64,000 nucleotides of DNA from Scatosoma sp045594025. Lineage in GTDB: Bacteria; Bacillota; Clostridia; Christensenellales; Borkfalkiaceae. The notes beneath the pieces were generated by a model that was not told the origin of the DNA, ran no database searches, and saw nothing but the letters and a program-made list of their open reading frames with translations. Positions 52,578 to 61,124 of the stretch are shown here, in pieces (positions within the stretch are counted from its first letter, which is position 1; the number at the start of each line of letters is the position of its first letter). The translations under genes and the position numbers were made by a program. The stretch is from contig JAZNXS010000033.1 of NCBI GenBank assembly GCA_045594025.1, positions 62,001 to 126,000 on the forward strand, in the 5' to 3' direction.

Positions 52578-53240
52578 TTAAAAGACTTCCATCAACGCAC
52601 CGCGGAGCTTTAGCCATTTCCGTTTGGTTTTCCAATCGGGAACGTACTTCTCCACCTCCGTCCAAAAGGCTTTGGAGTGGTTTTTATGCTTGGTATGCGC
52701 CAACTCGTGCACAACAACGTACTCCACCACGTCCCTCGGCGCGTAAAGCAATCGAAAAGAATAGTGAATGGCATTGTCACCCGAACACGAACCCCAGCGA
52801 CTTCTTGCAGAGTTGACCGACACCGATTTATACGTAACGCCCATCTGCGCCGCCATCATTTCCGTCACCTTGGAAAAGATACGCTTTGCGTTGTCTTTCA
52901 GCCATTTTACAAGCCGTTCTTTAGACTTTTTCAATGGTAAATAAATCACGTTTTCCTCGCTATCATAACGCACAAACGACGTTTCCGCAAGGAGAATTTT
53001 GCATTTTTTACCTAAAAGCAACAATTCGTACCCGTTTAAATTTTCAGGCGGTAAATCAATACCTACCCCTTTCTTTTCGGCTTTTTTGCGAAGAATCCAA
53101 CTTTCCTTTTCTTGGATAAACGCAAAAATCCGTGTCTCGCTGCAGTGCGCAGGCGCGCGTACAATCAATCGCCCAAACGCATCGATTGTAATCGCCAGCG
53201 TCTTACGGCGGGAACGGATAATTTCATCGGGTTGGACCAT
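52578..53240 (-). CDS. YgjP-like zinc metallopeptidase (WLM/DUF45)
   Basis: 220 residues from the ATG at 53240. VVVHELAHTKHKNHSKAFW (about 167-185) is the HExxH motif with the third ligand context of the DUF45 family; SARSRWGSCSG (about 134-144) is its second hallmark. Cytoplasmic; the substrate is unknown. It lies 7 bases after galE. The start was chosen because longer frames overlap the end of galE. Confidence 0.9.
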   Translation of the reverse strand: MVQPDEIIRSRRKTLAITIDAFGRLIVRAPAHCSETRIFAFIQEKESWILRKKAEKKGVGIDLPPENLNGYELLLLGKKCKILLAETSFVRYDSEENVIYLPLKKSKERLVKWLKDNAKRIFSKVTEMMAAQMGVTYKSVSVNSARSRWGSCSGDNAIHYSFRLLYAPRDVVEYVVVHELAHTKHKNHSKAFWTEVEKYVPDWKTKRKWLKLRGALMEVF

Positions 53241-53247
53241 AAACAAA

Positions 53248-54261
53248 CTACGCTTCGTAGCCTCTGGGATTACCGCTTTGCCACTTCCATTGTGACGCGC
53301 ACATTTCTTCAATGCCGTTTTTCGCTTCCCAATGCAGTTCTTTCTTCGCCTTGTCAGGCGCTGCGTAACAAGCCGCGATATCACCGGGACGGCGTTCGCA
53401 AATCTTATAAGGCAACGTTTTTCCACAAGCCTTTTCAAAGGCATGGATCATTTCTAAAACGCTGTAACCGCGCCCCGTGCCCAAATTGTAAATATGCACG
53501 CCGCTTTCATTGCAATGCTCGATTGCCGCAATGTGTCCAAGCGCCAAATCCACTACGTGGATATAATCTCTAACACCCGTTCCGTCAGGGGTTTCGTAAT
53601 CATTGCCAAATACGTTGATGCAGGGCAGCTTACCGCTGGCAACCTGCGCCACGAACGGCATGAGATTGTTGGGGATACCCTTGGGATCTTCCCCGATCAA
53701 GCCGCTTTCATGTGCGCCCACAGGGTTGAAATAGCGGAGCAAAATGATGTTCCATTCGCAATCCGCTTTGTGCAAATCCTGCATGATGTTTTCCATCATC
53801 AGCTTGGTGCTGCCGTAAGGGTTCGTCGTCGAAAGACGACAACTCTCGTCCAAAGGCAAGCGTTCGGGGTCGCCGTACACCGTTGCGGAAGAAGAGAAAA
53901 TAATCTTCTTTACGTTGTACTTTTCCATGATTTGTAACAAGGACACCGTACCGCTGATGTTGTTTTCGTAATACTTCAAAGGCAATCTGCAGCTTTCGCC
54001 AACCGCTTTAAACGCCGCAAAATGAATCACCGCGTCAAAGTGGTGCGCCTCAAAAATTTTCTCCATCGCCGCTACGTCGCGAATGTCCGCTTCGTAGAAA
54101 ACCACTTCTTTGCCCGTGATTTTTTGCACGCGACGAATACTTTCAAAGCTAGAGTTGCTGAAATTGTCCACAACGACAACTTCGTAGTTCTTATTCAAAA
54201 GTTCCAGTACGGTATGCGAGCCGATATAGCCGCATCCACCCGTAACTAAAATGGTTGCCAT
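53248..54261 (-). CDS. galE: UDP-glucose 4-epimerase
   Basis: 337 residues from the ATG at 54261 (GAGAGGTG 8 bases before). VTGGCGYIGSH (about 5-15) binds NAD, the catalytic pair SSATVYG and YGSTK (Tyr and Lys) are intact, and NPVGAHESGLIGEDPKG is the substrate region. It interconverts UDP-glucose and UDP-galactose for exopolysaccharide and galactose use. Second gene of the CNNM operon. Confidence 0.95.
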   Translation of the reverse strand: MATILVTGGCGYIGSHTVLELLNKNYEVVVVDNFSNSSFESIRRVQKITGKEVVFYEADIRDVAAMEKIFEAHHFDAVIHFAAFKAVGESCRLPLKYYENNISGTVSLLQIMEKYNVKKIIFSSSATVYGDPERLPLDESCRLSTTNPYGSTKLMMENIMQDLHKADCEWNIILLRYFNPVGAHESGLIGEDPKGIPNNLMPFVAQVASGKLPCINVFGNDYETPDGTGVRDYIHVVDLALGHIAAIEHCNESGVHIYNLGTGRGYSVLEMIHAFEKACGKTLPYKICERRPGDIAACYAAPDKAKKELHWEAKNGIEEMCASQWKWQSGNPRGYEA

Positions 54262-54278
54262 GAGGTTCACCTCTCTTT

Positions 54279-55550
54279 TTATTCTTCGTCTTCCTGCTCT
54301 TCCACTTCCACTTGCTTAGAGCGTACCTTTAAGACCTTTTGTTTCGTTGCTTTTACAATTTTAATCTCGACGTTTTTATAAAGGAACGTTTCACCAATGG
54401 GCGGAATACCGCCGTACGTTTCCGTTACCCAGCCGCCGATGGTGTTGGATTCAAACTCTTCTCCGTAGGTTTCTATCTCATACAGTTCAAAGAAGCTCTC
54501 CAACTCGCACTTGCCATCTACCCAGTACTCGCCCTCTGCGATTTGACCGAAAAGCACTTCTTCTTCGTCGTGTTCATCCCAAATTTCGCCAACGAGCTCT
54601 TCCAAAATATCTTCCAGCGTTACGATACCCACCAAGCCACCATACTCATCGGAAACCGCCGCCATGTGGATTTTTTGTTTTTGAAGCTGTTTCAAAAGCG
54701 TGGAAATACGGGTATGCTCCGTCGTGAACGCGATATCCTGCACCAAATGCCCAATCTCTTTTTCACCGCCTACGTAGCCCTCGAAAAAGTCGCGTTCGTG
54801 AATCAAACCGATGACGTTGTCAATCGTATTTTTGTACACAGGCAAACGGGAATACCCCGTCTTTTGGAATAACTCGCGTACTTCATCCATTGTAGAATCT
54901 TCATCCACCGCATATACGTCTACGCGGGGCACGAGAATATCCTCTACCTTCAAATCGTCAAATTCGAGCGCGGAGCGCACAAGCTCCGATTCGTCCTCTT
55001 TCAACGTGCCGTGTTCTTCCGCTTCTTCTACGAGATACAGCAGCTCTTCGTCTGTAACCGTATCGTCCTTCTTCAGCTTGAAAATCTTTTTCAAGCCTGC
55101 TTTGTAAAAATCGAAAATCTTACAAATCGGGATCAAAATCCAGTAAAATAATTGCATAATGGGATAGAACAGGAAACAAATTTTCTCGGGATATACGCTT
55201 GCGATATACTTGGGCGTAATTTCACCGAAAAGCAACACTACTACCGTCAATACGATGGTAGAAACCGTTGCCGCTAAGTCCGCATTTGCAATCAAATCGG
55301 CAAACAAAATCGTGCCGAGTGCGGACGCCAAAATGTTGACAATGTTATTGCCGACCAGGATTGCCGTGACGAGTTTGTCGTAATTATCGTCTGCAAACTT
55401 ATATACCGCTTTTGCATTTTTCTTACCCTGCGCAACAAACGTTTTTAATTTAATTCTGTTTACACAGGAAAACGCCGTTTCCGTTGCCGAGAAAAAGCCT
55501 GAAAGAATGACCAGTACTGCGATTACGATAACCAATGATAGGTGATCCAT
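54279..55550 (-). CDS. CNNM/CorC-type hemolysin-family protein with CBS pair
   Basis: 423 residues. An N-terminal DUF21 (CNNM) transmembrane domain (about 1-190, four helices; FFSATETAFSCVN at 20-32) is followed by a CBS pair (about 205-330; LVPRVDVYAVDEDSTM) and a CorC/HlyC domain (about 345-415; YWVDGKCELESF). Such proteins move or sense Mg2+ or other ions. First gene of a five-gene operon ending in sufB. The leader contains a small GCAGA/TCTGC hairpin. A second Mg2+-related gene beside mgtE at 26 kb is notable. Confidence 0.92.
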   Translation of the reverse strand: MDHLSLVIVIAVLVILSGFFSATETAFSCVNRIKLKTFVAQGKKNAKAVYKFADDNYDKLVTAILVGNNIVNILASALGTILFADLIANADLAATVSTIVLTVVVLLFGEITPKYIASVYPEKICFLFYPIMQLFYWILIPICKIFDFYKAGLKKIFKLKKDDTVTDEELLYLVEEAEEHGTLKEDESELVRSALEFDDLKVEDILVPRVDVYAVDEDSTMDEVRELFQKTGYSRLPVYKNTIDNVIGLIHERDFFEGYVGGEKEIGHLVQDIAFTTEHTRISTLLKQLQKQKIHMAAVSDEYGGLVGIVTLEDILEELVGEIWDEHDEEEVLFGQIAEGEYWVDGKCELESFFELYEIETYGEEFESNTIGGWVTETYGGIPPIGETFLYKNVEIKIVKATKQKVLKVRSKQVEVEEQEDEE

Positions 55551-55612
55551 GATAGTTGTTGAATATCCTCCGAATATAAAAAATTTTTTGCAGATTTTTT
55601 TCTGCGCATATT

Positions 55613-55642
55613 ATTATAATACTTTCTAATAATATTTGTCAA
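55613..55642 (-). promoter_or_regulatory. Promoter of the CNNM-galE-ygjP-suf operon
   Basis: TTGACA (55637-55642, minus strand), 18 bases, TATAAT (55613-55618). The 5' leader of about 60 bases contains a GCAGA/TCTGC stem-loop. Confidence 0.7.
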
Positions 55643-55917
55643 GGCAAGCGACTGTCTATTTGCATTTTTTCACGCAATTTTTTGCATATTTTTTTATTTT
55701 CTTTTCTTAAAGAAAAGATTTTTTCTGTCCTTCCCCTTAGCAAACCTCACAAAATAACCCCGCCTTGGTGCACATTTTAAATAAAATGACATACCCATGT
55801 ATGCATTCAATTATAAATGATACACCCATGTCCGTGATGAACTGAAAACACTACACCGTTTTTCTAATTTTGCTTAGTTTGCGTGTTCTGTATCTTTTTT
55901 AACCTGACAAAAAATAC

Positions 55918-56006
55918 TTGACGAAACGCCCTCATCGTGCTATACTTATCGTGTAATAATATGGTCTTGCGCACGCGCGTGGCAAAAACGCGTATTTAGG
56001 CGCAAA
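55918..56006 (+). promoter_or_regulatory. metY promoter and structured leader
   Basis: The region 55551-56018 has no confirmed protein gene. It carries two ACCCATGT motifs (55793, 55824) and the metY promoter: TTGACG (55918-55923), 17 bases, TATACT (55941-55946). The leader folds as TTGCGC (55966) with GCGCAA (about 56001) enclosing ACGCG/CGCGT. A 12-codon ORF starting ATG at 55961 (MVLRTRV...) lies in it, without a ribosome site. No SAM riboswitch consensus is seen. Confidence 0.6.
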
Positions 56007-56018
56007 AAGGAGACTCTT

Positions 56019-57305
56019 ATGGGAAAGAAACAAAGAATCGAGACAACCTGCGTGCAAGGCGGCTACACTCCCGGAAACGGCGAACCCCGTCAAGTGCCCA
56101 TCATTCAAAGCACGACGTTTAAATATGCAACCAGCGAGGACATGGGTAAGCTGTTTGACTTGGAAGCCAGCGGATATTTTTATTCCCGTCTGCAAAACCC
56201 TACCTGCGATACGGTAGCGGCAAAAATTTGCGCGATGGAAGGCGGTTCGGCGGCGATGCTTCTCTCCTCCGGGCAGGCGGCAAACTTCTTCTCGGTTTTC
56301 AATATCGCAAACGTAGGCGATCATATCATTGCTTCTTCCGCTATTTACGGCGGTACGTATAATCTGTTCTCCGTGACAATGAGGAAAATGGGGATCGATT
56401 TCACCTTCGTTTCCCCCGATTGCACAGATGAGGAATTGAATGCAGCGTTCAAGCCCAACACGAAAGCGGTTTTCGGCGAAACCATCGCAAATCCTGCGCT
56501 TTCCGTCCTTGACATCGAAAGATTTGCAAAGGCGGCGCACGCGCACGGCGTTCCCCTTATCATCGACAACACGTTTGCCACCCCTGTCAACTGCCGTCCG
56601 ATTGAGTTCGGCGCAGACATCGTTACCCACTCCACCACCAAGTACATGGATGGACACGGCGTAGCTGTTGGCGGCTGCATCGTCGATTCGGGTAAGTTCG
56701 ACTGGACTGCGCATGCGGAAAAATATCCCGGACTTTGCACCCCCGACGATAGCTACCATGGCATCACGTATACCGAAAAATTCGGGCTTGGCGGCGCGTT
56801 CATCACCAAGGCGACCGCGCAGCTCATGCGCGACTTTGGCTGCACGCAATCTCCTCAGAGCGCCTTCTACCTCAACCTCGGTTTGGAAAGCTTGCACGTA
56901 AGAATGGAGCGTCACTGTTTGAACGGGCAGAAGGTTGCCGAGTTCTTAGAAAACGACGACAGAATCGGTTGGGTAACCCATCCCGGTCTCCCCACGGATA
57001 AATATTATAAGCTGGCGCAAAAATATATGCCGAACGGCACTTGCGGCGTCGTTAGTTTCGGCGTGAAAGGCGGCAGAAAAGCGGCGGAAAAATTTATGAA
57101 AGCTTTGAAACTTATCGCCATTGAAACCCACGTTGCGGACGCGCGTAGCTGCTGCTTGCACCCTGCAAGCGCAACGCATCGTCAGATGAACGACGAAGAA
57201 CTGATCGCAGCGGGCGTTCCCGGCGATTTGGTCCGTCTTTCCTGCGGCATTGAACATTACGAGGATTTGATTGCCGACATCAAGCAAGCGCTTGATACTT
57301 TATAA
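56019..57305 (+). CDS. metY: O-acetylhomoserine sulfhydrylase (aminocarboxypropyltransferase)
   Basis: 428 residues, PLP enzyme of the Cys/Met metabolism family. Lys208 in STTKYMDGHG binds PLP; YSRLQNPT and GQAANFFSVFNIA are family hallmarks, and DNTFATPVNCRPIEFGAD (about 183-200) is the cofactor region. It makes homocysteine directly from O-acetylhomoserine and sulfide. AAAGGAGA is 8 bases before the ATG. The next gene is metA, 25 bases away, making the substrate. Confidence 0.95.
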   Translation: MGKKQRIETTCVQGGYTPGNGEPRQVPIIQSTTFKYATSEDMGKLFDLEASGYFYSRLQNPTCDTVAAKICAMEGGSAAMLLSSGQAANFFSVFNIANVGDHIIASSAIYGGTYNLFSVTMRKMGIDFTFVSPDCTDEELNAAFKPNTKAVFGETIANPALSVLDIERFAKAAHAHGVPLIIDNTFATPVNCRPIEFGADIVTHSTTKYMDGHGVAVGGCIVDSGKFDWTAHAEKYPGLCTPDDSYHGITYTEKFGLGGAFITKATAQLMRDFGCTQSPQSAFYLNLGLESLHVRMERHCLNGQKVAEFLENDDRIGWVTHPGLPTDKYYKLAQKYMPNGTCGVVSFGVKGGRKAAEKFMKALKLIAIETHVADARSCCLHPASATHRQMNDEELIAAGVPGDLVRLSCGIEHYEDLIADIKQALDTL

Positions 57306-57330
57306 TTCATTACTACCCTGAGGAAACACT

Positions 57331-58254
57331 ATGCCCATTAAAATACCGAACAATTTACCTGCGGTAAAAACGCTAGAGAGCGAAAACATCTTCGTCATGA
57401 CGGAAACGAGAGCCATGACGCAGGATATTCGTCCTTTGCGTATTTTGATTTTGAACCTCATGCCGAAAAAAATCGAAACGGAAACGCAGTTTGCTAGGCT
57501 TCTTGGCAACTCCCCTTTACAGGTGGAGATGGAGCTTATTCACACGAAATCCCATCAATCGAAGAACGTCGCAGAGGAACATTTACTCGCCTTTTACAAG
57601 ACGTTTGACGACGTCAAAGATAAGAAGTTTGACGGCATGATTATCACGGGCGCGCCCGTAGAACACATGCCTTTCGAAGAAGTAGAGTACTGGCAAGAGC
57701 TTTGCGAAATTATGGAATGGAGCAAGACGAACGTGCACAGCACCTTCCACGTTTGTTGGGGTGCGCAAGCAGGACTTTACTACCATTACGGCATTCAAAA
57801 ACATGAAGTTCCCTCGAAGATGTTCGGGGTATTTCCTCATACCGTGGATTACAAACAATCCATTCTCTTCCGTGGCTTTGACGACGTGTTTATGGTACCT
57901 CAATCCAGACATACCACCGTCCTTCGCGAAGATATTGAAAAGGTAAAGGATTTAAAAATCCTTGCTTCCTCCGATAAAACGGGCGTATATGCCGTCTCCA
58001 CGAAAAAGGGTAGACAGATTTTCATTACGGGACATTCGGAATACGATGCAGATACGTTGAAAAACGAATACTTGCGCGATTTATCGCAGGGCAAACCCAT
58101 TACTATCCCCGAAAATTACTTCCCGAATGACGATCCCACGCAGCCCCCTTTGATGTCGTGGCGTGGACATGCGCACTTGCTGTTTTCCAACTGGCTGAAT
58201 TATTTCGTTTACCAAAGCACACCTTACGATATAAAGAAAGTAAAAAGCGTATAA
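57331..58254 (+). CDS. metA: Homoserine O-acetyltransferase (MetA fold)
   Basis: 307 residues. Cys142 (HVCWGAQ), His235 and Glu237 (GHSEYD) form the catalytic residues. Glu111 in GAPVEHMP is the residue that marks acetyl-CoA use in this family; succinyl-CoA enzymes have Gly there. The enzyme activates homoserine for methionine synthesis and matches MetY in the same transcript. The annotation as succinyltransferase, common for this family, is therefore disfavoured. Ribosome site: TGAGGAAAC before the ATG. Confidence 0.95.
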   Translation: MPIKIPNNLPAVKTLESENIFVMTETRAMTQDIRPLRILILNLMPKKIETETQFARLLGNSPLQVEMELIHTKSHQSKNVAEEHLLAFYKTFDDVKDKKFDGMIITGAPVEHMPFEEVEYWQELCEIMEWSKTNVHSTFHVCWGAQAGLYYHYGIQKHEVPSKMFGVFPHTVDYKQSILFRGFDDVFMVPQSRHTTVLREDIEKVKDLKILASSDKTGVYAVSTKKGRQIFITGHSEYDADTLKNEYLRDLSQGKPITIPENYFPNDDPTQPPLMSWRGHAHLLFSNWLNYFVYQSTPYDIKKVKSV

Positions 58255-58289
58255 ACCCGTACATGGGTATCTGATTTGAGGAGGTTGCT

Positions 58290-59537
58290 ATGAAAAAACG
58301 ACTCAAAACTATACTACCGATTTCCATGTCTGCATTCCTCCTTTTTGGAACGTCCTCTTGTTTTTTTATGGAGCGAAAAATCGCCTCGGCTGAGCTTTCC
58401 AAAGGCTATGAACGCACGGCGTCGGATAGCGGCGAAGTGAACGATACTTTCAAAACGAGCCTAGCGGATTTCTCTTTCTCTCTTTTTAAAGAAACGGTGA
58501 CGAAAAACAAGCAAAATGATTTGGTTTCTCCCCTTTCCGCGGCGCTTTGTCTCGCCCTGATCAATAACGGCGCAGGCGGCAATACCCGCGCGGAACTGGA
58601 AACCCTTTTCGGCATGGATACAGACGCCTTTAACCGTGCCATGTATGCGTATACCTCTTCCTTATATTCCTCGGATGAATGCAAGCTCAGCTTGGCAAAC
58701 TCGATTTGGATGAAGGAGAACGCCCTGAACGTCAACCCTGCTTTCTTGCAATCCAATGCAGACTGGTACGGCGCGCAAGTGTATGCCTCCCCCTTTGATT
58801 CCACAACGATTACGGATATCAATAACTGGTGCTATAACAAAACGCAAGGGAAAATCAAGAAAATCCTTGATGAAATTCCTTCCAGCGCCGTGATGTATCT
58901 CCTCAACGCAGTGGATTTCGACGCCAAATGGCAGAAAAAATACGAGCTTTCCGACGTGAAGAAACAATCGTTTTATAACTATGACGATTCGGAACCGACC
59001 GTGAATATGCTCTATTCCAAAGAAAGCACCTACCTCACGGACGAAAACGCCATAGGCTTTACAAAGCCCTATAAGAACAATCAATACAGCTTTGTCGCAT
59101 TACTTCCCGACGAGGAAACGGATATTTATGATTATCTGGACAGTCTGAACGTCGAGCGCTGGAATGCGCTTTGGGAAAATAAGATAACCTGCACCGTACA
59201 TGCGCGCATGCCCGAATTTACGTATGAAAGCAGCATGTCCTTAAACGAAACGTTGCAAGCCCTTGGCGTACATGATATGTTCTCGCCGGAGAATGCGGAT
59301 TTTTCGAGAATCGACAGCACACAACAGTTGTGCTGCGCGATGGTAAAGCAAAAAACATTTATTCAAGTAGACAGAAACGGCACGAAGGCTGCCGCCGTTA
59401 CCCTCGGCGGTATGATGAAAATGTCAGCCGAACCCCCTAAAACCGTGTATATCACGCTGGATAGGCCCTTCGTCTATGCAATCGTAGAAAATGCTACCCA
59501 TCTTCCCTTATTCCTTGGTGCGGTGACGAATTTGTAA
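58290..59537 (+). CDS. Serpin-family lipoprotein protease inhibitor
   Basis: 415 residues. Lipoprotein signal with TSSC (Cys24); then a serpin fold of about 375 residues. The shutter and breach segments (SLANSIWMKENAL, LLNAVDFDAKW) and the hinge GTKAAAVTLGGM (about 366-377) are recognisable. The C-terminal FVYAIVENATHLPLFLG motif is typical. The hinge alanines suggest an inhibitory serpin; the reactive bond near Met/Lys (GGMMKMSAEPP) is a guess. Bacterial serpins are found in gut anaerobes and act on external proteases. GAGGAGG precedes the ATG. It follows metA by 35 bases but is probably unrelated in function. Confidence 0.92.
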   Translation: MKKRLKTILPISMSAFLLFGTSSCFFMERKIASAELSKGYERTASDSGEVNDTFKTSLADFSFSLFKETVTKNKQNDLVSPLSAALCLALINNGAGGNTRAELETLFGMDTDAFNRAMYAYTSSLYSSDECKLSLANSIWMKENALNVNPAFLQSNADWYGAQVYASPFDSTTITDINNWCYNKTQGKIKKILDEIPSSAVMYLLNAVDFDAKWQKKYELSDVKKQSFYNYDDSEPTVNMLYSKESTYLTDENAIGFTKPYKNNQYSFVALLPDEETDIYDYLDSLNVERWNALWENKITCTVHARMPEFTYESSMSLNETLQALGVHDMFSPENADFSRIDSTQQLCCAMVKQKTFIQVDRNGTKAAAVTLGGMMKMSAEPPKTVYITLDRPFVYAIVENATHLPLFLGAVTNL

Positions 59538-59576
59538 TTCATCGCATACCTGCCATGGGTTTTTCATTGACAACAC

Positions 59577-59612
59577 ACAAAAGCACCGTTGCTTTCGCAA
59601 CGGTGCTTTTTT
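59577..59612. terminator. Bidirectional terminator between serpin and XRE genes
   Basis: AAAAGCACCGTTGC (59579-59592), loop TTTC, GCAACGGTGCTTTT (59597-59610), then TT. Confidence 0.92.
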
Positions 59613-59625
59613 GAATAATCACGTT

Positions 59626-60273
59626 TTATTTCTTATCGATTGCCCCTGCAATGGCGTAGTAAATGGGAATGGTGATAAACAAAACCCAGTACGGATGCCA
59701 TGCGTCCCATGCCATACCGATTAAGCAATATATAAATGCAACAAAAACGGGATAGCAAAAGGAACTTGCCCTTTTCGTCCTAATACAATCAACGATGGAA
59801 TAATACACGGGAATCGTCACGTATAACGTCCAAGCAATCCCCCAACCGTCCCATATAAATCCCCACAGCAGAAAGGCTATCGTGATCACAATCGGATACG
59901 GCAACGTGCGTAATGCATTCCATATCTTGCCGCGCGTTCCTTCGGGAGCAATTTCCTCGTCCTCATCGTCCTCATCGTCTTCGTCATCGTCGTCTTCGTC
60001 GTCCGTATGTACTTTCTCAACCGCGACGGGTTCCGCGCTCTCTGCCTGCGCAATAGCTTCCGTTCGCTCGTTGCCCACCAAGGCATCCAAAGAAACGTTA
60101 TATAATTTGGATATGGTAATCAAATTGTCGGTATCGGGCAGTGATTCTCCGCATTCCCATTTGGAAACCGCTTGACGGGAAACGCCAAGTTTTTCCGCCA
60201 GCTCTTCCTGAGAGAGCCCTGCCTGTTTTCTAAGTTCGTAAAGCTTTATTCCAAGCTGCGCACCGTTTGTCAT
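59626..60273 (-). CDS. XRE-family regulator fused to a membrane domain
   Basis: 215 residues. A helix-turn-helix (about 10-65: GLSQEELAEKLGVSRQAVSKWE) is followed by an acidic stretch of Asp/Glu (about 93-110) and four short hydrophobic segments (about 125-213) near conserved Trp-rich turns (LLWGFIWDGWG, GMAWDAWHPYW). Such HTH-membrane fusions are common in Clostridia and may sense a membrane signal. Upstream AACCGA/TCGGTT (60330-60364) could be its operator. Confidence 0.88.
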   Translation of the reverse strand: MTNGAQLGIKLYELRKQAGLSQEELAEKLGVSRQAVSKWECGESLPDTDNLITISKLYNVSLDALVGNERTEAIAQAESAEPVAVEKVHTDDEDDDDEDDEDDEDEEIAPEGTRGKIWNALRTLPYPIVITIAFLLWGFIWDGWGIAWTLYVTIPVYYSIVDCIRTKRASSFCYPVFVAFIYCLIGMAWDAWHPYWVLFITIPIYYAIAGAIDKK

Positions 60274-60398
60274 AAATCGTCCTCCTAAAATTGCAACCTT
60301 ATTCTACAACAAACCATCCCTTCTTTCAACCGATTTTGCTTTGCAATTTCGCAACTATCGGTTGCAGAACGTAAAAATGGTTAAAAATAGCCGTTTTT

Positions 60399-61097
60399 TT
60401 ACGATTTTATCAAATCCTTGATGACTTCGCCTGCCAAAATTAAACCCACGACGGAGGGCACAAATGCAATGCTTCCAGGGATACTCTTTCCCGACTCTTC
60501 ATCCGTAAGCGGAGAAGAAATCGGTTCCTCTTTCGAATAGACCACCTTCACGTGTTCAATCCCACGTTTTTTCAGTTCTCGACGCATTACCCTAGCCAAA
60601 GGACAAACGGTGGTTTTGGATATATCCGCCACCTCAAAAGCAGTAGCGTCCAGCTTATTCCCTGCACCCATGGACGAGATGACGGGCACTTTTGCCCCCA
60701 TAGCCTGTTCAATCAGTGCAAGCTTGCCGCTGACCGTATCAATAGCGTCCACAACGTAATCATATTGCGTAAAATCGAACTGTGCCGCCGTTTCAGGCAG
60801 GTAAAAGACGTTGTGCGTGCGTACGCAAATATCGGGATTGATGTCCTTTGCGCGCTCCGCCGCCACCTCCGTTTTTAATCTGCCCACCGTGGAATGCAAC
60901 GCGATAATTTGCCGATTGATATTCGACTCGCTGACGGTATCCCGATCGATCAAATCAAGCGCGCCGACGCCGCTTCTCGCCAACGCCTCCACAACGTAGC
61001 CGCCAACGCCGCCTACGCCAAATACTGCTACCCTGGTTTTTTTCAGTTTTTCCAAGCCCTCATCCCCGATGAGGATTGCCGTTCTTGAAAACGTCAT
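60399..61097 (-). CDS. tcdA: tRNA threonylcarbamoyladenosine dehydratase (TcdA, ThiF/E1-like)
   Basis: 232 residues. VFGVGGVGGYVVEALARSG (about 25-43) is the ATP-binding loop of E1-like enzymes; the DRDTVSESNINRQ motif holds Asp, Asn and Arg residues that contact ATP. In the family it converts t6A to the cyclic form in tRNA. The C-terminal hydrophobic segment (SVVGLILAGEVIKDLI) is expected. Its start has a TCTTAGGAGAATGCT-type ribosome site before the ATG. Confidence 0.93.
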   Translation of the reverse strand: MTFSRTAILIGDEGLEKLKKTRVAVFGVGGVGGYVVEALARSGVGALDLIDRDTVSESNINRQIIALHSTVGRLKTEVAAERAKDINPDICVRTHNVFYLPETAAQFDFTQYDYVVDAIDTVSGKLALIEQAMGAKVPVISSMGAGNKLDATAFEVADISKTTVCPLARVMRRELKKRGIEHVKVVYSKEEPISSPLTDEESGKSIPGSIAFVPSVVGLILAGEVIKDLIKS

Positions 61098-61124
61098 AGC
61101 ATTCTCCTAAGATTATATGTGGTT

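Noticed and set aside
55551..56018. SAM riboswitch before metY.
   Set aside because: No S-box core such as the AGAGA or GGCAACC segments could be found.
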